Origin: Sphingomonadales bacterium Ga0077557
GTDB lineage: Bacteria; Pseudomonadota; Alphaproteobacteria; Sphingomonadales; Sphingomonadaceae
Direction: 5' to 3'
NCBI GenBank assembly: GCA_001464615.1
Contig: LNFI01000006.1
Coordinates: 1 to 64,000 of the forward strand
Length of the DNA stretch: 64,000 bases
The notes under the pieces are model-generated. The model had not been told where the DNA came from and made no database searches. It saw only the letters and a program-made list of their open reading frames with translations. The position numbers were made by a program, and so were the translations under genes. Below are positions 7,712-15,440 of the stretch, piece after piece (the stretch's first letter is position 1; each line of letters begins with the position of its first letter).

Positions 7712-8176
7712 ATGAGTGATGAAGCGGACCTTTCAACCGAGCAATCTGGTGCGTGCACGCCGCCACGGCTTCCGCGCGCGGATGGCAACGGTGGGCGGGC
7801 GCAACGTCCTGCGCGCACGCCGCGCCCGCGGTCGCAAGAAGCTGTCGGCATAAAAACCCTCACCATTCGCCGCGATTTTCTGGCGGCGAATGCGGGCAAA
7901 CGCGCGCCGATGCCGGGATTCGTCCTGCTTGCGCGCGACCGGGCCGATGGCGTGGCGGACATGCGGATCGGCTACACGGTGACCAAGAAAATCGGCAACG
8001 CCGTGATCCGCAACCGCATGAAAAGGCGGTTGCGTGCCTTGGCGCGTGATGTGCTGCCAACGGCCGGCCTGCCCGGTTGCGATCATGTGCTGATTGGCCG
8101 CGCTGGTGGCCTAGATCGCGATTTTGCGCAGTTGCGGGCTGATCTGGTGAAGGCGCTGGGGAAGCTAGCGCGATGA
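7712..8176 (+). CDS. rnpA: RNase P protein component, frame encloses rpmH
   Basis: RnpA is the protein cofactor of RNase P, which matures tRNA 5' ends. Similarity covers about residues 47-150: [35 protein letters not shown] (the RNR motif) and DHVLIGR. No ATG, GTG, TTG or CTG occurs in this frame between position 7712 and the conserved start. The first canonical start is the ATG at 7712, seven bases before the rpmH ATG, giving 154 residues with a 46-residue Arg/Pro-rich extension. The codon at the expected start is ATA (7850), overlapping the rpmH stop as ATAA. It is either an extended Thermus-style RnpA, a rare AUA start, or a mutated ATGA junction. It overlaps yidD by four bases. Confidence 0.85.
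   Translation: MSDEADLSTEQSGACTPPRLPRADGNGGRAQRPARTPRPRSQEAVGIKTLTIRRDFLAANAGKRAPMPGFVLLARDRADGVADMRIGYTVTKKIGNAVIRNRMKRRLRALARDVLPTAGLPGCDHVLIGRAGGLDRDFAQLRADLVKALGKLAR
7719..7853 (+). CDS. rpmH: 50S ribosomal protein L34
   Basis: A 44-residue, very basic protein with the classic L34 sequence: [18 protein letters not shown], then [11 protein letters not shown] and an arginine/lysine-rich end. It is a structural protein of the large ribosomal subunit. The ribosome-binding sequence AGGGA lies about nine bases before the ATG. The whole gene lies inside the +2 frame that encodes RnpA, and its TAA stop overlaps the codon where RnpA similarity begins. It heads the rpmH-rnpA-yidD-yidC-engB cluster. 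Confidence 0.97.
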   Translation: MKRTFQPSNLVRARRHGFRARMATVGGRNVLRARRARGRKKLSA

Positions 8177-8385
8177 TCGCCAAGCTGCTGATCCTGCTGA
8201 CGCGCGGCTGGCAATTGGGCCCATCGGTGATTTTACCGCCCTCATGCCGCTACGCGCCGTCTTGTTCGGCCTATGCAATCACGGCGCTTCGCCGCTATGG
8301 CGCGCTCAAGGGAAGCTGGCTCGCGGCCAAACGCATCGCGCGCTGCCATCCCTGGGGCGGGTCCGGCTACGACCCTGTTCCTTAA
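8173..8385 (+). CDS. yidD: membrane protein insertion efficiency factor YidD
   Basis: A 70-residue protein, the usual size for YidD, with the family signature CRYAPSCSAYA and CHPWGGSGYDPVP. It has an amphipathic N-terminal helix that associates with the inner membrane, where it assists YidC-dependent insertion. Its ATG overlaps the rnpA stop (ATGA), indicating translational coupling, and it precedes yidC. Confidence 0.95.
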   Translation: MIAKLLILLTRGWQLGPSVILPPSCRYAPSCSAYAITALRRYGALKGSWLAAKRIARCHPWGGSGYDPVP

Positions 8386-8418
8386 AAATTCAAGTCTGCA
8401 CGATCGGGGCTGTTTCCA

Positions 8419-10197
8419 GTGAATCAAGAAAATCGCAACATGGTGCTGTTCCTGGCGATCGCCGCGCTGATCCTGGTCGGCTGGCCGATCGTCGCACAGA
8501 CTTTATGGCCAGCGCCAAAGCGCCCAGCGATCACCAAAACCACCCCTGTGGCCGACAAGCCCGTGGCGAGTGCTGCCGGCACGCCCGTCGTCGATACCGC
8601 CAAGACCAATCGCGATCGCCGCGTCGTGCTCGCCGAAACACCGCGCGTGCTGATCGTTACCCCGTCGCTCAAGGGCTCGATCAACCTGAAGGGCGCGCGG
8701 ATCGACGATCTGGTGCTGCTCAATCATCGCCAGACGATCGACAAGAAATCGCAACCGGAAAGGCTGTTGTCGCCATCGGGGACCGAGCATAGCTATTTCG
8801 CTGGCTTTGGCTGGGCAGGCGACGGCATCGCCGCGCCCGACAAGAACACCGTCTGGACCGCTGACGCACCGGCCCTCATCCCCGGCAAGCCCGTCACCCT
8901 GCGCTGGTCCAATGCGCAGGGCGTCAGCTTCCAGATCAAATTTTCAGTCGATGCCGATTATATGTTCACGATCGACCAATCGATCGGCAATGGCAGTGCA
9001 GCGCCCGTCACGGCTCGCCCTTATGGCCTGGTCTCACGTACCGGGCTTCCAAAGGACCCGGATAGCTGGGTCAACCATGTCGGGCCGATCGGCGTCTTCG
9101 GCAATGGCGCGAATTACGACATCGGCTACCCCAATTTGCAGGGCACGGACCGCAGCTTTTTCGGTTCGGTGTTCGGCGCAAATGTGAAGCCGGGGCCCAA
9201 TTATTTCGACAATAAGGGTGGCTGGCTCGGCTTTGGCGATATCTATTGGCTGACCGCGCTGATTCCCGATCAAAATGCCCAGGTTCATGCCGGTTTCCGC
9301 GCGGCGGGCGACACGTTCCAGGCTGATTTCGCGACCACGCCGGTAAAGGTCCAGCCCGGCAAGGTCGCGCGCCAGACGACGCGCTTCTTCGCGGGGGCCA
9401 AGGAAGTTCGCCTGATCGACAAATATCAGGACCAGGGCAATATCGTCAATTTCGACAAGGCGATCGACTGGGGCTGGTTCCGCATCGTCGAAAAGCCGAT
9501 CTTCTATTATCTCGATTTCCTGTTCCGTTTGGTCGGCAATTTCGGCGTCGCGATCATCCTGCTGACAATCACCATTCGCGGCCTGCTGTTCCCGATCGCC
9601 CAGCGCCAGTTCGCATCGATGGCGAAGATGAAGGCGATCCAGCCCAAGCAAAAGGCGATCCAGGAACGCTACAAGGACGATAAGCCCCGCCAGCAGCAGG
9701 AAATCATGGCACTTTACAAGGCCGAAGGGGTGAACCCGCTGGGCGGCTGTGGCCCTACGCTGCTGCAGATTCCGGTCATGTATGCGCTGTACAAGGTGCT
9801 GCTGCTGTCGACCGAAATGCGCCACCAGCCATTCGTGCTGTGGATCCGCGATCTCGCCGCGCCCGATCCGCTGACGCCGATCAATCTGTTTGGCCTGCTT
9901 CCCTTTACCCCGCCCGTCTTCATCGCGATCGGTATCATCCCAATCCTGCTCGGCGTGTCGATGTACTTCCAGTTCAAGATGAACCCGGCTCCGATGGACG
10001 AGGCGCAGAAGCAGGTTTTCGCAATCATGCCGTGGATGCTGATGTTCGTGATGGCGCCGTTTGCGGTCGGCCTGCAGCTGTACTGGATCACCTCCAACGT
10101 GCTGACGATCCTGCAGCAGCGGCTGCTCTATGCGCGGCATCCTGAAATGCTGGTCGCGACCCCGAAAACACCGGCCAAGCCGATTCCAAAGAAATGA
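8419..10197 (+). CDS. yidC: membrane protein insertase YidC
   Basis: A 592-residue YidC of the Gram-negative type. There is one N-terminal membrane helix (about residues 8-28, MVLFLAIAALILVGWPIV), a large periplasmic P1 beta-sandwich domain (about 60-350), and the conserved five-helix insertase domain (about 365-575: FGVAIILLTITIRGLLFPI, then the cytoplasmic coiled hairpin KMKAIQPKQKAIQERY, then NPLGGCGPTLLQIPV). It inserts and folds inner-membrane proteins alone or with SecYEG. The start is a GTG 33 bases after yidD, with a modest GGGG upstream. The basic C-terminal tail suits ribosome contact. Confidence 0.96.
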   Translation: MNQENRNMVLFLAIAALILVGWPIVAQTLWPAPKRPAITKTTPVADKPVASAAGTPVVDTAKTNRDRRVVLAETPRVLIVTPSLKGSINLKGARIDDLVLLNHRQTIDKKSQPERLLSPSGTEHSYFAGFGWAGDGIAAPDKNTVWTADAPALIPGKPVTLRWSNAQGVSFQIKFSVDADYMFTIDQSIGNGSAAPVTARPYGLVSRTGLPKDPDSWVNHVGPIGVFGNGANYDIGYPNLQGTDRSFFGSVFGANVKPGPNYFDNKGGWLGFGDIYWLTALIPDQNAQVHAGFRAAGDTFQADFATTPVKVQPGKVARQTTRFFAGAKEVRLIDKYQDQGNIVNFDKAIDWGWFRIVEKPIFYYLDFLFRLVGNFGVAIILLTITIRGLLFPIAQRQFASMAKMKAIQPKQKAIQERYKDDKPRQQQEIMALYKAEGVNPLGGCGPTLLQIPVMYALYKVLLLSTEMRHQPFVLWIRDLAAPDPLTPINLFGLLPFTPPVFIAIGIIPILLGVSMYFQFKMNPAPMDEAQKQVFAIMPWMLMFVMAPFAVGLQLYWITSNVLTILQQRLLYARHPEMLVATPKTPAKPIPKK

Positions 10198-10203
10198 TCC
10201 GGC

Positions 10204-10842
10204 ATGGCTGAATTTGACGAAGACATGCTGGAGGCAGCGCGCAAGGCATTTGCCGGGCCGATCAGCTTCCTGAAATCGGCACCCACGCTGGAATTTCTGC
10301 CCGATCCCGATGTGCCGGAAATTGCCTTTGCTGGCCGCTCCAATGTCGGCAAGTCATCGCTGCTCAACGCGCTGACGGGCCGGAATGCCCTCGCGCGCAC
10401 ATCGAATACGCCGGGGCGGACGCAGGAACTGAACTTCTTCGACGTGGGCGCCCCCCTCGCCTTCCGCCTCGTCGACATGCCGGGCTATGGCTTTGCCAAG
10501 GCGCCCAAGGACATGGTCAAGAAATGGCGCTTCCTGATCAACGATTTCCTGCGCGGGCGGCAGGTGCTGAAGCGCGTGCTGGTGCTGGTCGATTCGCGCC
10601 ATGGGCTGAAAGATGTCGATCATGAGATCATGGAAATGCTCGACAAGGCAGCGGTCAGCTATCGCCTGGTGCTGACCAAGGCCGACAAGATCAAGCCGAC
10701 CGAGCTGCTTCACGTCACCAACGCGACGGCCGCCGAAGCCCGCAAACGACCCGCCGCGCATCCGGACATCATGGCGACCTCAAGCGAAGTCGGGTTCGGG
10801 ATTGCTGAGTTGCGTGCGGCGGTGATCGAGGCGATCAGTTAG
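10204..10842 (+). CDS. engB: ribosome biogenesis GTP-binding protein EngB/YihA
   Basis: A 212-residue TrmE-Era-EngA-EngB-type GTPase. G1 is GRSNVGKSS (about residues 44-52), G3 is DMPGYG, G4 is TKADK and G5 is SSEVGFG. It is an essential factor in assembly of the 50S subunit. The start is six bases after the yidC stop, so it is co-transcribed with the rpmH-yidC block, an order conserved in alphaproteobacteria. Confidence 0.95.
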   Translation: MAEFDEDMLEAARKAFAGPISFLKSAPTLEFLPDPDVPEIAFAGRSNVGKSSLLNALTGRNALARTSNTPGRTQELNFFDVGAPLAFRLVDMPGYGFAKAPKDMVKKWRFLINDFLRGRQVLKRVLVLVDSRHGLKDVDHEIMEMLDKAAVSYRLVLTKADKIKPTELLHVTNATAAEARKRPAAHPDIMATSSEVGFGIAELRAAVIEAIS

Positions 10843-10873
10843 AGCGTGATGACGCTAGGTCGATTCAACCTCA

Positions 10874-11010
10874 TACCCGTTCGGGCTGAGCCCTTCGACT
10901 GCCTGGCAAGGCAGGCGCTCAGGACTGGCTTCAGCCTGTAGGGCTGAAGTCGAAGCCCACACGCTCCGCATGCCCTTCGACTTCGCTCAGGGCGAACGGC
11001 GTATGGTTTG
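10874..11010. repeat. fold-back repeat element downstream of engB
   Basis: CCGTTCGGGCTGAGC near 10877 is mirrored by GCTCAGGGCGAACGG near 10990. Inside lies a second hairpin (GGCTTCAGCC-TGTA-GGGCTGAAGTC) and more copies of CCCTTCGACT. This matches the dispersed sphingomonad intergenic repeat that contains CTGAGC and TCGAAGGG words. No gene is supported here. Confidence 0.6.
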
Positions 11011-11039
11011 GACCAATCCAAAGTCATCACCCTCTAGGC

Positions 11040-11073
11040 AATCACCGGGACAGCACATGCCGCCCCGGTGATT
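11040..11073 (-). terminator. hairpin after the TonB receptor gene
   Basis: A perfect 10-bp inverted repeat AATCACCGGG/CCCGGTGATT starts nine bases past the TonB-receptor stop codon. There is no clear T-run on the minus strand, so termination there is probable but not certain. Confidence 0.5.
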
Positions 11074-11081
11074 TTCACTGA

Positions 11082-13313
11082 TCAACGCTGACGGAACTTC
11101 TTGGTCAGCCGCACGCCGAACTCGCTGCGGTCATTGCTGACAACCACCCCAACAAAGCCGCCCTGGTCGAGCCGACCCTGGTCATAGACCTTGTTAAAGA
11201 TGTTGCTGCCATAGACGCTGAACGCCAAATCGCGTGCTTCATTTTCATATTTGATGTTGAAGCCGACCAGGCTGCGTGGATTAATGATTTCGCTGGTTCG
11301 CGCGACCGGTTGGCCGAATTGCTGGCCGCGATACGAATAATCGGCCTGGGCGGTGATCGATCCGCTGGGCAGATCATAAGTATAGGCCGCCGTTACCGCG
11401 CCCGTGAAATCGGGGCTGAGTGCGGTCGGTGCGCCAGCAACCGGGGTGCCGCCCGTCGGGAAGAAGGCCGGCGGCAGCGAATTCACACGGGTGATCGTGC
11501 TGTCGAGATAGCCCAGCGACCCCTTCAGCTTAAACCCGCCAAACGTGACCGTGGTTTCCGCCTCGATCCCGCGCGCGCGGGCGTCAGCGGCGATGATTAC
11601 CGTGTTGAACCCATTGGCGTTGATGAACGAGTAAGGCAGTCCGCGATCGTCATATGTGGTCGTAAAGGCCGAGAGCAGCACGACCCAGTTGGGGGTGATG
11701 CGGCCCTTATAGCCGATCTCATAGTTGGTCGCGGTCGTTTCGGGCGATGCGTTGAACGAGCTCGGCCCGCCAAAGGGGCGCGGCGTGAAGCTACCCGGCT
11801 GGTAGCCAAGCTGGATCGTGCCATAGACCGAGTTGTTGTCGTCCAGCTTGTAGGTGATGTTCCCCTGCGCCGTCACCTCGTCATACCTAGCGCTACGGGT
11901 CACGGGGCCGGCGAAGCTTGAAAAGCGCGCCGTTGCCCGCTTGTCATCATTCGAATAGCGCACGCCCGCACCGATCGAGAGCCGATCGGTGATGTTGTAG
12001 CTGCCATTGGCATAGACAGCATAGCTGTTGGTGCGCTGTTGGATCCGGTAGTCGCTATTGCCACCGAAAAAGAATGCCGGGCGGGATTCGTTGCTGCCAT
12101 TTTCATAGTAATAATAAAGGCCGCTGACGAAGTTGAATGCATCGAATTCGCCGTTCAGCTGCAGTTCGGCCGACACCTGCTCGGCATCGCCCGTCTCCGG
12201 GAAGACCGACTGGCGCGAGATATTGTCGGTATCCGACAAACCACCGGTATATTTGGTCTGGCGATAGCTGGTGATCAGCTTGGTCGTGATTTCCTCGCTC
12301 AACTTCAGCTCGGCGGTGATCGACGCACCAAACAGATCAAGCGATGTCGACTCCAGGCCAGGCACATCCGTGCCCGAATCATCGGGGCGGACCTGGGTTG
12401 CGGCAGTGAACCCGGCGGCAACGGGATCATAGATATCGACGCGATAGGGTGACTGACCGTCGCGCGCGCGGACGAAATCGACCGAGGACAGGATCGAGAA
12501 ATTGTCGGTCGGCGTCCAATAAGCGGCGGCGCGGCCGCTGAAATCATTTTGCTCGCCAATGCGCGCGCTGGGGCTGGCGATATTGACTGCATCGCCAACG
12601 CCATCCCGGCTCTGGTAGCTGCCGTTGAGCGACACCGCCAGCGTCGGCGAGATACGGGTATCGGCATAAAAGCTGCCATTGATCCGCCCACGCGACCCGA
12701 CCTGCGCATCGACCTCAATCGATTCGTCGGTGCCTGGCTTGCGGGTGATGATGTTGACTGCACCGCCCAATGTGTTGCGGCCATAGAGCGTGCCCTGCGG
12801 ACCGCGCAGCACTTCGATCCGTTCGATATTCTGCAGCGACAGGTTCGAACCGAGCTGACGGCCGAGATAGACGCCGTCCAGATAAACGCCAACGCCCGGA
12901 TCGGTCGTGATCAAATGGTCTTGCAAGCCGATGGCGCGGATGAAAATCGCGGCCTGGGCGGTGTTGCCAACGCCGTACCGGCTGATCGTCAAGTTGGGGA
13001 CGTATTTGCCGACATCTTCCAGATTGCGCGCATTGAGCGACTTAAGCGTCTCCCCGCCAAAGGCGCTGATCGCGACCGGCGCATCGATAATGCTTTCCTC
13101 ACGCTTGCGGGCAGTAACAACGATGTCGAAACCCGATTCCGCAGCAGCTTCAGCCTTTGGGGCGGCATTAGAGTCGGTGCTTTGGGCGGCCGCCGGACTT
13201 GCTACCAGCAGAGCGGCTACGGCGATGGCCGAAGCGCCGCTCAATTGGCCAAGCGTTCCATGGGTCAGCCTGGCAAGGCGCTTCATACCGGCAGTCATTC
13301 GCTTCATCATCAT
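11082..13313 (-). CDS. TonB-dependent outer-membrane receptor
   Basis: About 743 residues. A signal peptide ends ASPAAAQS, followed by a possible TonB box (DIVVTARKREE) at the mature N-terminus. The plug domain contains VGVYLDGVYLGR, IERIEVLRGPQGTLYGRNTLGGAVNIIT and PVAISAF, and a long barrel ends FGVRLTKKF. Such receptors take up siderophores, glycans or other large ligands with energy from TonB-ExbBD. The start is set at the ATG triplet around 13307-13313, behind GGGGAA; the frame extends further upstream without a signal peptide. The last three residues after the terminal Phe (RQR) are unusual for an outer-membrane barrel. It is divergent from a TetR regulator. Confidence 0.92.
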   Translation of the reverse strand: MMMKRMTAGMKRLARLTHGTLGQLSGASAIAVAALLVASPAAAQSTDSNAAPKAEAAAESGFDIVVTARKREESIIDAPVAISAFGGETLKSLNARNLEDVGKYVPNLTISRYGVGNTAQAAIFIRAIGLQDHLITTDPGVGVYLDGVYLGRQLGSNLSLQNIERIEVLRGPQGTLYGRNTLGGAVNIITRKPGTDESIEVDAQVGSRGRINGSFYADTRISPTLAVSLNGSYQSRDGVGDAVNIASPSARIGEQNDFSGRAAAYWTPTDNFSILSSVDFVRARDGQSPYRVDIYDPVAAGFTAATQVRPDDSGTDVPGLESTSLDLFGASITAELKLSEEITTKLITSYRQTKYTGGLSDTDNISRQSVFPETGDAEQVSAELQLNGEFDAFNFVSGLYYYYENGSNESRPAFFFGGNSDYRIQQRTNSYAVYANGSYNITDRLSIGAGVRYSNDDKRATARFSSFAGPVTRSARYDEVTAQGNITYKLDDNNSVYGTIQLGYQPGSFTPRPFGGPSSFNASPETTATNYEIGYKGRITPNWVVLLSAFTTTYDDRGLPYSFINANGFNTVIIAADARARGIEAETTVTFGGFKLKGSLGYLDSTITRVNSLPPAFFPTGGTPVAGAPTALSPDFTGAVTAAYTYDLPSGSITAQADYSYRGQQFGQPVARTSEIINPRSLVGFNIKYENEARDLAFSVYGSNIFNKVYDQGRLDQGGFVGVVVSNDRSEFGVRLTKKFRQR

Positions 13314-13455
13314 TTCCCCGAATTTGCCCGGTGAGACCGGGCGGTTGGTCAAAAAAACCAGGCGCACAAAGTGGTCGCTGGCCGGCCCGTGCTACTGCAC
13401 TCCGTCCCTGCCGACGGCGACCGTCATTCGCGCCTTGGTGCAAGTTTCATACATA

Positions 13456-13495
13456 TGTCACGCTGCGGCAATGATATTGTATCGGCTGCGTCACA
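13456..13495. promoter_or_regulatory. imperfect palindrome between the TonB receptor and tetR genes
   Basis: TGTCACGCTGC at 13456-13466 faces GCTGCGTCACA at 13485-13495. Nine of eleven positions pair, around an 18-bp AT-richer centre. It lies about 140 bp upstream of the receptor start and 230 bp upstream of the regulator start, so it may be the TetR-type regulator's operator. The rest of 13314-13721 holds no other clear site. Confidence 0.4.
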
Positions 13496-13721
13496 AACTC
13501 AAACGGTGTTGCAGCCCCGCCTCAGGTGAGAGAATAGGGCACCAATATTGCTCGATATGAGCACCAGATAAGCACCCTGCAGACCATCTCACGCCTCTTG
13601 GCCGGTCGGCATGCCAGTCTCCTTTGACAGCCCCTCCCCTGTTGCGCCGATTTGTGCGAAGGGGACGGATGATTGTAGCGATGATTACGCTGCACACGCC
13701 GCAAGGGTCGAACGAGCAGTG

Positions 13722-14243
13722 GTGAAATCAGACGAGCGCCGGGATGCCCTGCTCGACAAGCTGGCGGATTTTGTCCTCGCTGAAGGGCTGTCTGCGGCCA
13801 GTCTGCGGCCATTGGCGCAAGCGGCCGGCATCAGCGACCGGATGCTGCTTTATTACTTCAAGGACAAAACGGCCGTGATGGCCGCCACGCTGGAACGCAT
13901 TGCGCAGCGGATGATGGTGCTGATGGATTCAGGCACAGCCCGTGGCAAGCTCGATCGGGCGGCGCTGCAAGCGCATTTGCTGGACCTAGTGCTGGCCGAC
14001 GCATTCTGGCCTTATATGCGCGTCTGGCTGGAAGTGGCGAGCATGGCGGCGCGCAATGACTCGCTCTATCGGCCAGTCGCGGAGCAGATCGGCCGCGCGT
14101 TTCTGTCCTGGGGAATCGCCCAGCTTGACGGTCCCACGCCCGAGGCCCGCGAAGCCGATGCCGCCCGCCTCTTGGTGACGATCGAAGGCATGGTGATGGT
14201 CAAGAGTTTCGGCCTCGACGCGATCTGCCTGAAGGCGCTGTAG
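13722..14243 (+). CDS. TetR-family transcriptional regulator
   Basis: A 173-residue protein from the GTG at 13722; the open frame runs further upstream to 13611 but that part has no helix-turn-helix character. The N-terminal DNA-binding domain is typical (ALLDKLADFVLAEGLSAASLRPLAQAAGISDRMLLYYFKDKTAVMAATL), with the recognition helix at about residues 37-47. The C-terminal domain is helical and would bind an unknown ligand. It is divergent from the TonB receptor, which it probably represses. Confidence 0.85.
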   Translation: MKSDERRDALLDKLADFVLAEGLSAASLRPLAQAAGISDRMLLYYFKDKTAVMAATLERIAQRMMVLMDSGTARGKLDRAALQAHLLDLVLADAFWPYMRVWLEVASMAARNDSLYRPVAEQIGRAFLSWGIAQLDGPTPEAREADAARLLVTIEGMVMVKSFGLDAICLKAL

Positions 14244-14292
14244 TGCTGCGCTCCCGGTTGCCGCAGGGCTGACCGACCGCTATTCTGGGCAG

Positions 14293-14961
14293 ATGCTTAA
14301 ACTCATCATCGGCAACAAAGCCTATTCATCCTGGTCGCTGCGCGGCTGGCTGGCCTGCAAGCAATCCGGGCTGGCGTTTGACGAAGTCGTCGTGCCGATG
14401 TTCGACGCTGACTGGCAGACGCGGCGCGCAGCACCCGATATCGCGCCGTCGGGCGGCAAGGTGCCGATCCTATGGGATGGCGATGCCGTGGTTTGGGACA
14501 GCCTGGCCATCATCGATTATCTCGATGGAAAAACCGGCGGGACGAAATTCTGGCCCAGTGACCCCGCCGCGCGCGGCTTTGCCCGGTCATTGGCGGCTGA
14601 AATGCATGCCGGCTTCGCGGCGTTGCGCAGTCGCCACGGCATGAATGTTCGCCAGATTTTTGCACCAGAAACGCCCCATGCTGACGTGACGGCCGAACTG
14701 GAGCGGCTTTTCGAACTCTGGGCGCAGGCGCGTGCCCGCTTCGGCGGCGACCAGCCCTATTTGTTCGGCGCATTCGGCGCCGTCGACATCATGTTCGCAC
14801 CGGTGTGCACGCGCATCACCACCTATGGCTTGCCAACGCCGCGCTTCGCCCGGGCTTATGTCGATGCGGTGATCGGCCATCGCTGGATGCAAGACTGGAT
14901 TGCCGCCGCGCAGGACGAAGAATGGGTGATCGACAAATATGAGCGGCCACCCGCGGCATGA
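14293..14961 (+). CDS. glutathione S-transferase family protein
   Basis: A 222-residue soluble protein. The N-terminal thioredoxin-like domain (LIIGNKAYSSWSLRGWLACKQ) has the YSSWSLR segment carrying the candidate catalytic Ser, and an SLAIIDYLD motif at about residues 73-81. The C-terminal helical domain contains FGAVDIMFAPVCTRITTYGL. This pattern belongs to the GST subgroup that includes maleylacetoacetate-isomerase-like proteins. It starts 49 bases after the TetR gene and may be co-transcribed with it. Confidence 0.88.
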   Translation: MLKLIIGNKAYSSWSLRGWLACKQSGLAFDEVVVPMFDADWQTRRAAPDIAPSGGKVPILWDGDAVVWDSLAIIDYLDGKTGGTKFWPSDPAARGFARSLAAEMHAGFAALRSRHGMNVRQIFAPETPHADVTAELERLFELWAQARARFGGDQPYLFGAFGAVDIMFAPVCTRITTYGLPTPRFARAYVDAVIGHRWMQDWIAAAQDEEWVIDKYERPPAA

Positions 14962-14965
14962 TCGG

Positions 14966-15430
14966 CTAGCGTATCCGCTTGGTCGGATAGGGCGTGCCGT
15001 CTTTGTGGTAATAGCCCTGATCGTCAAAAATCATGTCGATATCGGCATAGTGGCCGGTCCCTTTCAAATTGCCGGCCCCAACGGCGATAAAGCTGCAATC
15101 AGCGTCTGACCGGTTCTGCAGATGGTGGCCGTTGCCATCGCCCATGGCGAAGGTGAGGCAATCGCCCGCCCGGACAATGGTTTCGCCCGTGTCGTCGACC
15201 AGCACGGCTTCGCCCGTCAACATCACGACAAATTCATCCTCATCATCATGCCAATGGCGCTGCGAGGACCAGCCGCCGGGCTTGAGCACGACATGGCTGA
15301 CCCCCATCGCCGTCAGCCCACCGGCCGGGGCCAACCGCCTGAACCACCGGCCTGCCATGGGCTTGTCATAGGGATCGGGATAGCCGGTGGTGTTCGCTTG
15401 GGGGATTGTGTCGAGATCGAGCTTGGGCAA
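14966..15430 (-). CDS. cupin-domain protein
   Basis: A 154-residue single-domain cupin. Metal ligands in the first motif are His59, His61 and Glu66 (RHWHDDEDEF) and in the second His102 (GNGHHLQN). Similar small cupins are sugar isomerases, dioxygenases or binding proteins; the function here is open. A TTG start at 15430 is chosen because GGAGG sits five bases upstream and the protein then begins (M)PKLDLDTIPQ. An ATG at 15442 has no ribosome-binding site and would overlap the dapE ATG. The stop codon is five bases from that of the convergent GST gene. Confidence 0.8.
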   Translation of the reverse strand: MPKLDLDTIPQANTTGYPDPYDKPMAGRWFRRLAPAGGLTAMGVSHVVLKPGGWSSQRHWHDDEDEFVVMLTGEAVLVDDTGETIVRAGDCLTFAMGDGNGHHLQNRSDADCSFIAVGAGNLKGTGHYADIDMIFDDQGYYHKDGTPYPTKRIR

Positions 15431-15440
15431 TGCAGCCTCC

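Noticed and set aside
9034..10140. 368-residue minus-strand open frame
   Set aside because: Antisense to yidC, without recognisable domains and with a His/Asp/Gln-rich composition.
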